Positions 25,380 through 36,879 of a stretch of 64,000 nt of DNA are shown one piece after another. The notes beneath the pieces were generated by a model. That model ran no database searches, was not told the origin of the DNA, and saw only the letters and a list, made by a program, of their open reading frames with translations. Source of the DNA: Loxodes magnus (lineage: Eukaryota; Ciliophora; Karyorelictea; Loxodida; Loxodidae); the NCBI GenBank assembly GCA_946699065.1, contig CAMPDV010000539.1:177893-241892 (forward strand), written 5' to 3'. Made by a program: the position numbers and the translations under genes. Numbering within the stretch: the first letter of the stretch is position 1; every line of letters begins with the position of its first letter.

Positions 25380-26400
25380 TCGTTATATAAGATTTAGAAA
25401 TGTATTTAATTTACTTTTCTAGCTATATATAGAATTACAATTCTCATTCCTATAAATTTTCATACCTCTAAACTCATCTTCTAATTATCAAGAACCCTCA
25501 TTTTGGATTTCTCAATCAGTTTACCTGTTACACCTCAATTTATTAGTTTTCTTGTTAAAACTTTTCTACTCTTTATTGAATCTATTCCAAAGTAATAGTT
25601 AGTGGAGACTATTAGATTTCTTTAACATAGTCTGTTTTACTCTATATATCAAATAATTCTTTCATTTATGCTTTCAAATCTAAATATTCTTTACTTTTTT
25701 CTTACTTATTAGCGTTATAATTTTATTAAAACTTCTTTGTCTAATTTTATTTCTACTTTTATAATTCGAATATTATGAGTAAATATAAACATTTTTAATA
25801 TGGCTTAACTCTGTTCATAGAAGCTTATCATTTCTTATAGCAATTAATCTAGTCCATCATCTTCTAATTTATGCTTATAAAATATTATTTTTTAGCTAAC
25901 TTTTACACTCATAATTTACTAAATAGTTGTGAACATTTATTAGACAAGAGTCTAAAAAATGTTATAGCTTTCTTATTAAGAAAGCATGTCCATTTTAGTG
26001 AAGCATACTTTTACATATTTGATGTTACATCTATTTAAAACTTCTTCTAACTGTATCATGTTTCAACTAAAGTTTTAAGGTATATTTTCTCTCTCTGCTG
26101 AAATACATAAAAGTACGATGCTTATTCCCTCATTAAGTTAGCTTAAGCAATTACTAATTTAAGTTATTACTTCTTTATCATTTTCTTCAATACCACTAAA
26201 TCCAGGAGTATCAATAAACTAAATTAAAGGAGCTTCTTTTCTTCTTTTTCAGTTGCTTATTACATTAGATAAACCACTTGCTTTACTGTCAAATCCTTCG
26301 TTTTCTATAAATTTTTGAGTATCTAAATGAGATGCTAACTAAAAACAGTTGATAGTAATATTTAATCTGATCTATTATGATTAATAGCTATAATTCTATT
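25380..26400 (-). pseudogene. AIG1-type GTPase, P-loop lost
   Basis: Minus-strand copy of the genes at 43004 and 61193. The region from the FIENEGFDSKA motif through DTPG and TKMD is almost unchanged, but upstream of NC(F)QLASHL the sequence diverges completely, so the G1 motif GYHGSAKS is absent. The C-terminal third has indels relative to the intact copies. Without the phosphate-binding loop a working GTPase is unlikely. Confidence 0.65.
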
Positions 26401-26754
26401 TTATTTATATTATTTTAGTTATTTATTTTCCTCTTATAGCTATATAATATTCTATCTTGAAAGAAACGATATCTATAAATAAAGGTTTATAGAAATATCA
26501 ATTCAAACAACAGAAATAAAATAAAACTAAATGTTTATAAAATAGGAATAAATTAAGTAATAATAAAAGGAATATATCAAAGCTAAATTATTTTAGGTAA
26601 GATATAAAAATTAAATTAATAATCAAATTAAAAAATTACTCCTAGCTTATAAAAAACTAAGATAATAATAACAAATTTTAAAGAATTTTTCTAATTTTAA
26701 TTACCACTAATTTTAAGAAAAAATAGCTATTTCGCTTTATTTAAGGACTAATAT

Positions 26755-27213
26755 ATGAAATATATTTTGATTAGTAATTTAAGAGCTTTATTAGTAATAA
26801 TATGGTTAAATAATTAGATTAAGAATATCCCAGATAAAATTAATTTAAGTATATAATATAAAAAGATATATTTGTTTAATTTAAATGTAGTTGGAATAAA
26901 AGATAATTGATTTTGTTCAATTAAGAGACATATATCAAACTTTTATAATTCATTAGCAATCAAAAATTTATTTTATAAAAAAGGTTAAAAATAAGAGGGA
27001 ATAGAAGAAGTTTATCTGAGTCGCTTCAGGAGAATAATTTAAGAATTTTTGCATTCTAAAGTGCTTTAGTTTGAAATAAACAACTCTTCTTCAAATCAAT
27101 TATGTTTAAAAAAAGATAAAAAATATATAAATAATAAAATTTAGATACTTTGAGATTTAAATAAAGCATATAGAAACGAGAAACTATGAAGAGTAATTTT
27201 TAATAAGCCTTGA
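26755..27213 (+). CDS. hypothetical 152-aa protein
   Basis: Single frame from ATG 26755 to TGA 27211-27213. It starts with a hydrophobic stretch (MKYILISNLRALLVIIW) that could be a signal anchor, then SIKRHISNFYNSLAIKN, EEVYLSRFRRIIQEFLHSK and ILWDLNKAYRNEKLWRV. Several in-frame TGA are read as Trp. No family recognised. It lies just upstream of a tRNA gene on the other strand. Confidence 0.55.
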
Positions 27214-27341
27214 TATAAAAATATTAAGATATGAATCAAAAAATCATAATTCTAAAATTTGCCTTTTACATCATATATGTTTATTGTAATAAAGCATAAT
27301 TATTATAAGCTTTAAATTTAATTTTAATAATATGTATAAAA

Positions 27342-27425
27342 TGCATGCGGTGAGATTTGAACTCACGCGGGATTTCTCCCACTAGAACTTGAGTCTAGCG
27401 CCTTGGACCGCTCGGCCACACATGC
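27342..27425 (-). tRNA. tRNA-Leu(CAA)
   Basis: 84-nt class II tRNA. Acceptor GCATGTG pairs with CGCATGC, discriminator A. Anticodon stem CTAGA/TCTAG with loop CTCAAGT gives anticodon CAA. The variable arm (GGGAGAAATCCC) and T-arm (TGAGTTCAAATCTCA) are well formed. Confidence 0.92.
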
Positions 27426-28104
27426 TTATAAACATTGCTTACAACTACTTTTATACCTATTAATATCTTTTCACTAAGTATACAGATACTTTCAATAGAG
27501 AAAACCTCATAATATTAATAAGACTCTAGAATTATTTAAATTACTACCCTCATTTCGAAACTTTATCTAGCATGAAAATTAGAAGCCTACAATTATTTAA
27601 GCAGCTTAAAAATTTAAAATCAGCATCCATCTAATTAATACTTAGTTAACTTCTTTCTATCTTAAAAAATTATGAGCTTTATCGGCTATCCTTAAGTAGC
27701 AGTGATTATCGTTTTGACTATAAGTTATTTTAAAGAGATTTCCCAGATTTATCTTTCTTATATTTGTCTTAAAGAATAATTTTTATTTGTATAATTTAAC
27801 TATCAATTTATTTTAATTAACTATGTAATAGATTAAACTTATTAAAGTCTATAAACTTCAAGCTCTATATGAAATGAACTATTACTTAAAGTTAGAAGAT
27901 AAGCAAGTTGCTAGCTTAGTAATGAGAATACATGACTTGCAGAATTTATTTGAAAATGATTTTAAAGGGAAGGAGAAATTTTTGCTCTAAATGGTTTTCT
28001 TTTAAAGTTATAATATAAAAGTACTTTTAGCTTAGATTTGGTCTAATAAGCTATAAATCCTATTTCTTTATTCATTTTTATTATTTTATAATTTTCCTTA
28101 AACC

Positions 28105-28131
28105 TTAGGGAGTTTAAGTTAAACTCCCTAA
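28105..28131. promoter_or_regulatory. perfect palindrome upstream of RING/B-box gene
   Basis: Arms TTAGGGAGTTTAA and TTAAACTCCCTAA flank a single G, ending 18 bases before the first in-frame ATG (28150). It is unusually G/C-containing for this flank. It could be an operator, a transcript hairpin or a terminator of an unseen upstream unit. Confidence 0.35.
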
Positions 28132-28149
28132 TTATGCTTAAAAGAGAGT

Positions 28150-31100
28150 ATGCTAAAATAATAAATGCAGCAAATGAATTCTTGCTTTAATTGTAGCAAA
28201 GAGTTCAATAAAGGAAGAAACTTGCCTAAGAAACTAAACTGTGAGCATATAATGTGCTTTGAATGCACTCTATAGCTAGAATAGTAGAAGAATTAGATAA
28301 TTTGTCCTTGATGCTAATAAATTACTAAGCAAAGTCCTTATGATCTAGAACTAGCATTTATTCCAGGATAGCAATCCAATTAAAGCGATATTTGCTAGAT
28401 GCATAATTATCCTAAAAGTTTATTATGCAAAAGTGAGTTTTAACTAATATGTCATTTATGTGCTTTTTCATAATAGCATAAAAGTCATAATATAGTAATA
28501 GCAGAAGAAGCAATAGATTAGATTAAGTAAAATCAGTTCAAAAAAGCGCAAGAATAGCAAGTTACTTTAGATGAATCTCTATCGGAAAGCTTAAAAAAGC
28601 TTAACGAAGAATACTAAAAGGCTTTGTATGAAATTTAGAGATATAAGTATGAAATAAATGATAGCTACTAGGCTATGATAAACTTGATCTAGCAGATTTA
28701 GCAATAAAGACTCTGACAAATAGAAAAAGATGAATAAGAAATCCATTAAAAGTTTACTGAATAAAGATAGCATTTAGAAACTCTAAAAAGCATACTAAGT
28801 TAGTATGATTCTTAGAACTACTAGATAATAAGAGAGTTTATTGAATTTGTTAAAAATATATCTGATCTATATTAAAAGAACAAATACTAGAAGTAAATGT
28901 TTTAAGTATTCCACTACAATAATTAAGCAGAAACTATTAAAGAGCATATAAGAAACTTTATGATGTATTAGTTATAAATAAAAGAAATCAAAGACATAGA
29001 TATTAGCACAAAAAATGGAGAAACAATTAAAATATAAATAGATCTGAGTAGCACAATAGAACAAACTAAGAAAAAAATAGAAGAATAATATGAAATCTAG
29101 CAGGAATTTTAAAAGTTGAATCTTAACGGAAAAGAATTGTAAAACTTATAGATCTTCAACTAATTTGAAAAAGAGGAGAATAATAATATCAGTCTTGAAT
29201 TTAAGAGTCTAATTTTTAAATGCAGCAAGTAAAAGAATTGAAATAAAGTATGTAAGAGATATTTAATCTAATAAAGGCGGTAATTATTTAAATATAAAGG
29301 TGGTAAAAAATTTCAAGATTAGCATGTAAGATCTATCAAAATGAGCAAGGCAGTAAATTGAATTACAACAGCATGTGCATAATTAAAATATAGAGAGTAA
29401 GCAGATAAAAAAAGAATGTTAAATCTTAGATATAGATTGTATTAAACTAAGTAAAGAGTGTAAAATATTAAAAAGCAAAGGTCGTAAGAATAATAATAAA
29501 GATCCTTGTAATCTAATTAAACTGTAGGTGGTAGATAAATTAACTTATAAAATAGAAGGTAAAAAAGCAAGCAAAATAGCTTGTACACTAAACTTACTAT
29601 AGGTGGTAAAATTATAATATAAGGTGGTAAGAAATTTAATTATTTTAAATAAAATAGGAAGTAAATAAATACGTATATAGGTAGTAATGTTTAAGCATAG
29701 GAAGTAAGAAATAAAATAGATCGTAACTAGATCATGAAATATAAAGATAGTAACTGTAATAAAGTCATTTAGTATGTTAGATATTTTTAATTTATACAAG
29801 TCTGTATAGCGTTTAATGTATTTCAAGAACGTAATATATTATTATATAAAAAAGCCTGTAAGACAGCTTAAATATATAAGTGGAATGAAAGAATCAGAAT
29901 TAAGTCTAATGTAAGTCATTTTAATTATATTAACAGACTGAAAAATATTTTCAATATAAAGAGGATTGTATGATAATCAATATGCTAAGAAGCTTGTAAT
30001 AAATCTTTTATTATTTAGGAAGTAAATCATTATAAAACACACAAGATTGTACATTATATAACTCATTTTTTAGAACGTAAGTCACTTAAATAAAAATAGC
30101 CTGTAAACAATTTTAAATTATAACTAGCCCGTATGATATTTAAGATAAAAAGCAGCTCGTATAACATTTAAACTCCTAAAAGATCGTAAGAAATTTAGAA
30201 GTAAAAGAAGCATGTAGAGCATTTTAGTGCAAAAATAGATTGTAATATTTGAGCAATATTTAGAAAGTAAAAACCTTCTATTATACATAGATCGTAAGAC
30301 TCTTTATTATTATAGGATGTAAGCCTATTAAAGAATAAAATTAGGTTGTAAGAAATTGAAATATTAGTCCGTAACAAACTTTAAATAAATAAAGAGTGTA
30401 ACTATTTTAAAGAAATAAACTAGGCTGTAAGTAATATAAATAGCTATAGCATGTAAAATATATAAAATTATTTCAAGAGAGTAATTAATTTAAAAAGCAC
30501 AGACTTTGGTAATTTTTTATTACTCTCTAGTCTGTAAGAAAGCTTAAAAGAAATCAGAACGTAAAATTCTTTATTGTTAATTTAGAAAGTAAGCTTCAAT
30601 AAATAAATTTAAGATAGTAATAAAATTTAAAAGTAATGCAAGATTGTATGCCATTTAATATAAATCCAGAATGTACTAATAATATATAACATCCAGGTAG
30701 TAAGAAATTTAAATTTCAAGCTTGTAAGATACACTATCTGCTAAAGGTGGTAACTTTGTTTGATATAGTAGATGGTAAGTAAATACGACATATCAAGAAT
30801 ATAAGATATAATAAAATGATGTGAAAAGTAAGAATTAAAATAATAATAAGATAGTAAGATGCTATAATTACTATTAGAATGTAGGATATTTTTATATTTT
30901 ATAGAAGGCATCTATTTTAAGTCTTATATAGTGGGTAAGATTCTTAATTTTATTTTTAGGAAGTGGGATATTTTCATCATTAAAAAGTAAGATATTCAAT
31001 TAAAAAAATAGATAGTAATGCTTTTTAAATAATAGATATAGAAAAACATTAAAATATCTAAGTGGGATGTAGAGCTTTAATTAAATAAAGAATGTAAGAT

Positions 31101-31960
31101 GATTTAAAAAATGTCTAGATAGTATAATATTTTAAAATAAATTAAGACTGTAAGACAATTTAAATAAACGACTAGATAGTAAAATAATTAAGTAATTTAT
31201 ATAGGTAATTTATAAAAGCTTATAAGATCGTAAGCCTTTAATTATTAAAAGAAAGTAAGATAATTTACTAAATAGATAGTAATATAATAAGTATAAGAAA
31301 GTAAGATTATACCTAAAAAGGTTGTAAGGGTATAAGATCTAGAATGCATTATATTATTTTCAGAGTGTAAGTTATTTAATCTTAGGGAGTGCGTTATTAA
31401 TTTATCAGAAAGTAACTTATTTTATGAAAATAGAATGTAAAGTTTAAACAGAGAATGTAATAAGTTAAAAAGTTAGATGGTAAATATTTAAAATCCAATA
31501 AGAAAGTAAGAAATGTAAAAAAGCTTGTATGTCTATTTTTATTTTAGGGGGTGAGAATATAAAATTCCAGAATGTAAGATCTTAGAAATCTTAAGGTTGT
31601 AAAATAAATCTATCTAAATATAAAGGCAGTATATTTGTCTATGAAAGAATGTAATGTAAGCTAAATATAGGTTGTATTTATTTTTCAAAATAGCTGCAAA
31701 TTGAGAAGTTTGAAAGTGACGTAGAAATTTTATTATTTTACTCTTATTTTACTAATATCATAAAATAACTATGTTTCAATTATAATTTTGAAAACGATTA
31801 CATTAACATAAATTTATTATAAAAATACAATGAAATTTTCAATAAGTTAGTCCAGGATTCTAGATATATATCAAAAATTAAAGTGAAATAATTTTATTTT
31901 TCTCTTTGGGTTTTAAAATTCGATGAAGAATCTTATTATTATATAGTTGTTCGAAGGTGA
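28150..31960 (+). CDS. RING / B-box / coiled-coil / ubiquitin-like protein with single-codon exon array
   Basis: Exon 1 (start 28150 or 28165, to 29247) encodes a C3HC4 RING (CFNC, CEHIMCFEC, CPWC with W = TGA) and a B-box (C-x2-H then CHLCAFSQQHKSH). A long Gln/Glu coiled coil follows, then a ubiquitin-like domain (KNGETIKIQIDLSSTIEQTKKKIEE, split here as KNGETIKIQIDL and IEQTKKKIEE; LNGKELQNL). It is thus a TRIM-like ubiquitin-ligase layout. From 29248 the gene becomes about 88 GT..AG introns separated by exons that are nearly all 3 nt. The last exon (31694-31960) reads QIEKFESDVEILLFYSYF and ends in TGA. Exon 1 is certain; joining it to the last exon through the array is inference supported by constant phase 0. 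Confidence 0.75.
29248..31693 (+). repeat. array of miniature introns separated by 3-nt exons
   Basis: The unit is NNN|GTAAG...(10-25 nt)...AG|NNN, repeated with little sequence identity between units. Examples: GCG at 29277-29279 after intron 29248-29276; GAA 29701-29703, intron 29704-29719, ATC 29720-29722; GCA 31626-31628, AAT 31648-31650, GTT 31671-31673. By eye there are about 87 internal exons, about 79 of exactly 3 nt. The others are 6, 24, 27, 30 or 33 nt, all multiples of three, with one exception (31 nt, 29937-29967). No 3-nt exon is TAA, TAG or TGA. Two introns are fused without an exon (near 31183-31225). Confidence 0.7.
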
Positions 31961-32300
31961 ACAACAAGGTCATCTTCATCAGAGGTTGGGGAAGTTAAGT
32001 ACCCATAATCGACTTTATGTCTTCCTCTGCTTTGGTGATGCAATGAGACACAATCCTGCCGAGTCCTTGGACCTCCAACAAGTAGAAAATATTACGAATA
32101 TTCTTAAATTATATCAGTATTGAACATTTTTATCAGTACTGAATAATTATACCAGTATTGAACAAGGTCTACCAGTATCTGATAATTTTATCAGTAACAA
32201 ACATTCTTGTCAGTATGAAACATTTTTTTAAAGAGCTGCGTACCAACGAGAGTGCTACGCGCTCTATAATCAAATTTATTTATTATTTATTTATTTATTT
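31943..32300 (+). mobile_element. SINE-like element, copy 1
   Basis: Begins ATAGTTGTTCGAAGG, then a hairpin module (CAGAGG...CCTCTG), the phrase CTTGGACCTCCAACAAG, several degenerate TATCAGTATTGAAC-like tandem units, and a terminal hairpin (AGAGCTGCG...CGCGCTCT) followed by a (TTTA)n tail. Related copies lie at 36133, 44201 and 45813. Compared with copies 2 and 3 it has one hairpin module instead of two. It is inserted at the 3' end of the RING gene and supplies that gene's TGA. Confidence 0.65.
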
Positions 32301-35009
32301 AAAAACATTATCTAACTAAGTTATTAATTACTTGATGAAATAATTTAAGTTAGCTATGTTTTATTTAATTTTAAATTTATTAAAGAAATGCTTCCTTTAT
32401 TGTATGATGCTTTGAAAATTTTATATTAAGTAGATGAGAAATTTTACAAAAGAGATTAGATATACGAATTTCCTACAACATACAAAAATTCTCTCAAAAT
32501 AATTGAAATTAATTAATCAAAATTTGTAAATTTTTTTAAGTAGTTCCTTTATCTCGCTTTTGGTAACTAAATTTCAAGTTGATTCTTCTAATTTGAAATT
32601 TTTATTTTTAAACCTAGTTATTTTTATTTTTTAGAATTTAATTATTATTTAGTTGCAATTGAATTGAAATTTATCTTTACTATTTTCAGTTTAATATAGT
32701 TAAAGATTAATTATTAAGCACTTAATTTCATAAGAAAGCTAATTTTCTAAGCCTTAAAAAGTTTCATAATTATATTATTTAGCCCAAGTTTATTAATTTC
32801 TTTTAGATTTTTTCTTCCTTTTAGATTCATAAAAATCAGTTGTCTAGCTATATAGGTCTTATTAATAGTTTTCTTTTGTTTATTTAGTTTTAGTTTATTT
32901 ATTTTATTTAAAGTTTTTATGATTCTAAAGCAAGCTAGCTCATTCTAAATCTCTTTAGATATCCTTAAGACTGCTCTATAAATTCTATTTTTCATCCTTA
33001 TTAGTAATTTTCAATCTTTAATATCTCTTTCTTTTCTCTTCTCTAGATAACCATGTTCTATTATATAAAGAATGTATCAAAGATAAAAATATAATTGAAG
33101 TTTTAGGACATATCAGCATGTAATAATAATAACTATATTAAAGCACTAATTTTTATATTTGGCGAATAAAAGTTTTACTATAGCGTTAATTCATAAAGGA
33201 AAGAAATTCATCAAGAACATAAGTTTACTAAATCATATAAGAACTGGTTATAATTAATTATAAAGGCTTAGTAAGTTATATTTATTTAGTTAAGCTTTAA
33301 TAAATTTATTAGCTATTATTAACTATTTAATCTAAAATCTCTCATTATATCTTTTTGGGTTTTATTTTAATAAATTAGATCAAAAAGTCTTTAATTAACA
33401 AATTTATGAAGAATAAAATCCAGAAAAACTCTGCATTTATTTTACTTTTTACCCTTAACTTTTAATGCTTAAATTAAAATTAAAAAGTACTAAGAAATTG
33501 TTTAAGATTTATTAGATAATTTTCATATTTGATTTTGATAATTTTAAAAATAATGACTATTTAAATCTATTTTATGAGTTATCTGACATGCTAAATAATT
33601 TTATAACTAAGGAATTATTTTAATAAAGTATATATATTAGCTATGATTTTTATTCTGCTTGGGATTATTCTTCCTTCTAATATTTTATTTTGAAATTTAA
33701 TAAAGCTAAACTTAGGTATGAACTACTAACTTTTAAAATTTTTATTTATTTGTGGCTTTATTAAAGAAGACTCTTTTGCAAATAAAGACTAATTTCTTAA
33801 TTAATGTATTTCTTAAGAAATATATAAATTTCTTTTTAAAGAATAAAAGGTTAAAATACATCACTATTAAAATTAAATATCTCCTTTAATATTTTTAATT
33901 TTATTATCTTTAAAAAACTAAAATTACCTATTAAATCAAATCCATCTAGTTATCAAATTAGCTGCTTTATTCTTTTTAATTTTATCTCTTTAGTAATTTC
34001 TTTTTTAGTCTTCAACAAGTTTTGACTAACACATTTTTCAAATTTATCTTATTCTAGTAAACTAAAATTAATTTGATGCCTTGTAAAGCTGTTTTCTTTA
34101 ATGATATTTTAATATCAAATCTAAAAAAAGTTCTAAAACTTAAATTGTCTTAACAATAGTTTTAAAAAAAAGCAAATGATTAATAATCTATAATATTTAT
34201 AAAAGAAGATTTAACTAAGCTTTAAATCTATTTTTTTGCATCTGGAATTTAAATAAAAAGCTATTAGATTTCTATTTATTTTCTAGACTTAATTATTGTT
34301 AAATTATATAGGAAACTCTTCTTATTCAATTTTCCATCCTAATAATTTATTATTTTTTATGAATATAATATTGATCAATTCTATTAGGAGCTTGCTTTTT
34401 ATTATTTTAATAGTTCGCTATTGATAAACTTTAATCTGCTCCGAGTTTTAATATATACTTATTAAATCTAGCATTAAAGGTTTTGTGGTTATAGCTAAAG
34501 TAAATAAACAACTTTGATTTTTTAGTAATATGGATAATTAGAAGGGATTGAAATAAAAGAGTGGACTAGATTATAAATTGTGGGATCTTAAGTATAGTTA
34601 TATTAGCTAAGTACATTTGAAATAGATTGAAAAGAGAATAGATGTAGCTAATAATATCAAATAAAAGGATTAAATGAGAATTCAATTAAAAGCTCTTAAA
34701 ATATACTTAAAGTTTATTATCAAAAAATTTCTCTTTATAGAGATAAAAAGCTTTATTTTCTAAAATTTAAATAGTTTTTATTTGAAAGTAAAAAGAAAAC
34801 AAAATAAAAAGCTCTTAATGCAATATTAATATTAAATGAGCTGTTCATTTATTTAGTTGGTTTTAAATTAGGGAAACAATTTATGAAGTCCATAAGAGAA
34901 ATAAATCTAGTTCCTTATAAATTAATTAGCTTTAAAATATTTCTAAGCATCTAATTAAACTTTTAACCTATTTTTCTAGTTAAATAAGATTGGATTCTAA
35001 TTTTATAAA
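32301..35009. other. AT-rich stretch, mostly unassigned
   Basis: Apart from a possible small ORF at 33053-33409 I could not support genes here. Long T/A-rich runs dominate and no structured RNA is visible before the tRNA at 35010. Confidence 0.35.
33053..33409 (+). CDS. possible small hypothetical protein
   Basis: 118 codons from ATG 33053 to TGA 33407-33409, reading MFYYIKNVSKIKIQLK and QEHKFTKSYKNWLQLI in the first half. The second half is more A/T-driven. No homologue in the window and no domain. Weak call. Confidence 0.3.
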
Positions 35010-35082
35010 GCGGTTTTAGCGCAGTCGGTAGCGCGTCAGTCTCATAATCTGAAGGTCGTGAGTTCGATCCTCACAAACCGCA
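35010..35082 (+). tRNA. tRNA-Met(CAU), elongator type
   Basis: 73 nt. Acceptor GCGGTTT pairs with AAACCGC, discriminator A. D-arm AGCGCAGTCGGTAGCGCG, anticodon stem TCAGT with loop CTCATAA (anticodon CAT), T-arm GTGAGTTCGATCCTCAC, and a T-run downstream. The D-arm and anticodon arm match eukaryotic elongator tRNA-Met rather than the initiator. Confidence 0.93.
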
Positions 35083-35253
35083 TTTTTAATATAAATTTTT
35101 ATTTAATTTTAAGATTTTAAAGAATAGAGAAAATCGTTAGAGTTAACTTGACTTTATTTATTAAACTAGTAATTATTCTTTTAGTTGATATGTAAATTAC
35201 ATTAACCAGATAAAAAAGAGAAGATAGATAGTTAGTAACTTCTCTTGTAAGTA

Positions 35254-35574
35254 TCAATAAGTTATTAATCTTAATACTTATTTATCTTTTTCTTCAAGCA
35301 TGAACTAGCAGAGAGCTTTTATCTTACTTGGTATATCACGCTTTTTAGTTCCATTAAATAAGAAAAATTAGATAATTTGTTCTTCTTTTTTATCTTCAAA
35401 TGATTGAATTATATAAAAAATATCTTAATTACCTTGTAATAAAATAGTTCTAAAGAGATAACTTAACTTTGTATTTATTTGACTTAGCTATTCAAATAAT
35501 TTTTTCTTCAAAAAATAACTAAAATCCTTTCAATTATTTCTACCTTTTAAGCATAAAATACCAACCTTTAACAT
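35254..35574 (-). CDS. hypothetical 106-aa protein
   Basis: One uninterrupted frame, ATG 35572-35574 to TGA 35254-35256. It reads MLKVGILCLKGRNNWKDF, then IIQSFEDKKEEQIIQFF and IPSKIKALCQFMLEEKDK, a well balanced protein composition with one TGA read as Trp. No family recognised. It lies downstream of the tRNA-Met on the opposite strand. Confidence 0.55.
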
Positions 35575-36132
35575 TGATACTTGGAGGCTACTAGGTTTTA
35601 TAAAAAATTTATTTTATCTAAAGCTTTACTTAGTTAAGTAGGGTATATAATTAGAAGGCAATTAAGAGGAGGAAATTTTTATTCTCTTGCTTAACTTTGA
35701 AACTATAAAAAGAAAGTAAATTATCTAATGTAATTGAGAATCTATTTCTCATTATAAGTCTATTGAGCTATAAATCTGAGTATTTATTTCAGTTTAATAT
35801 GCAATGGTTTTAAAGATAAGATTAGATAGGATTGGGTAATTTCCTTAATCTATCGGATTCTTCCTTTAAATTCTTCGACTTTTTCATTAAATAAAAATCA
35901 CACATGTTTTTATAAATTATCCTCACAGTCTATATTCTAATATTATAACTATATAGAGAAATTAATCAAATGAAGATACAAAAGCTAAGCTAAGAATCGA
36001 GATTTATATCTTTAAAAAAAGGGATAAGTGAGATGATAAAGGAGAAATGATAATAAATAGATAATTAGAATGGTAATTAATACAACGAATTTAGATTCTG
36101 ATTATTATATATTTTTTTTTTTTTAAGCCGCC

Positions 36133-36632
36133 ATAGTTGTTCGAAGGTGAACAAAAAGGTCATCTTCATCAGAGGTTGGGGAAGTTAAGTACCCATAATC
36201 AACTTTATGTCTTCCTCTGCTTTGGTTTGGTCTCGAGACATAAGATTCTTAGACCTTCGACACTGGCTTGGCTTGGCTTAGTTTAGTTTTAATTCTGGAA
36301 CAAAAAAGAAATAATATTGCGAGCTTCATCAGAGGTGGGGAATTTAAGTACCCATAATTGACACATGTCGTCCTCTGCTTTGGTGGGGCAATGAGACACA
36401 ATCCTGCCGAGTCCTTGGACCTCCAACAAGTAGAAAATATTACGAATATTCTTAAATTATATCAGTATTGAACATTTTTATCAGTACTGAATAATTATAC
36501 CAGTATTGAACAAGGTCTATCAGTATCTGATAATTTTATCAGTAACAAACATTCTTGTCAGTATGAAACATTTTTTTTAAAGAGCTGCGCATCAATGAGA
36601 GTGCTACGCGCTCTATAATCAAATTTATTTCT
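36133..36632 (+). mobile_element. SINE-like element, copy 2 (two hairpin modules)
   Basis: Longest plus-strand copy: starts ATAGTTGTTCGAAGG, first CAGAGG/CCTCTG module, a spacer with GGCTTGGCTTGG repeats, a second module (36326-36378), then the shared 3' half with tandem CAGTATTGAAC units and the AGAGCTGCGC...GCGCTCT hairpin. The tail is short. Confidence 0.65.
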
Positions 36633-36879
36633 TTATTATCAAATAAAAAGGCTACCATCTAATGGATAATTTAAACTAATTCATAACTTTAAAATAATGA
36701 TATATCAATATTTAAGCTGAACTCTACAACTAAGGAATTTGGCTTAAAATATTAAAGATAGTGTATATAACCTAAGAAAAATAGTTATTTTTATTAAAAT
36801 TATATATGATGCTTATATATTAATCTTATTATATTTACATCTAATTGAGTGTGTAAGTCTCTATTTTTTCTATTTTAAA

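Noticed and set aside
29248..31693. CRISPR array or ordinary minisatellite reading of the GTAAG array
   Set aside because: Units share only splice-like ends; unit length and internal sequence vary while the 3-nt spacer is constant, which is the reverse of a repeat-spacer or satellite pattern.
36133..36260. 5S rRNA or SRP RNA reading of the GGTTGGGGAAGTTAAGTACCC hairpin region
   Set aside because: No conserved 5S or SRP core could be matched, and the segment is a module of a dispersed SINE-like element.
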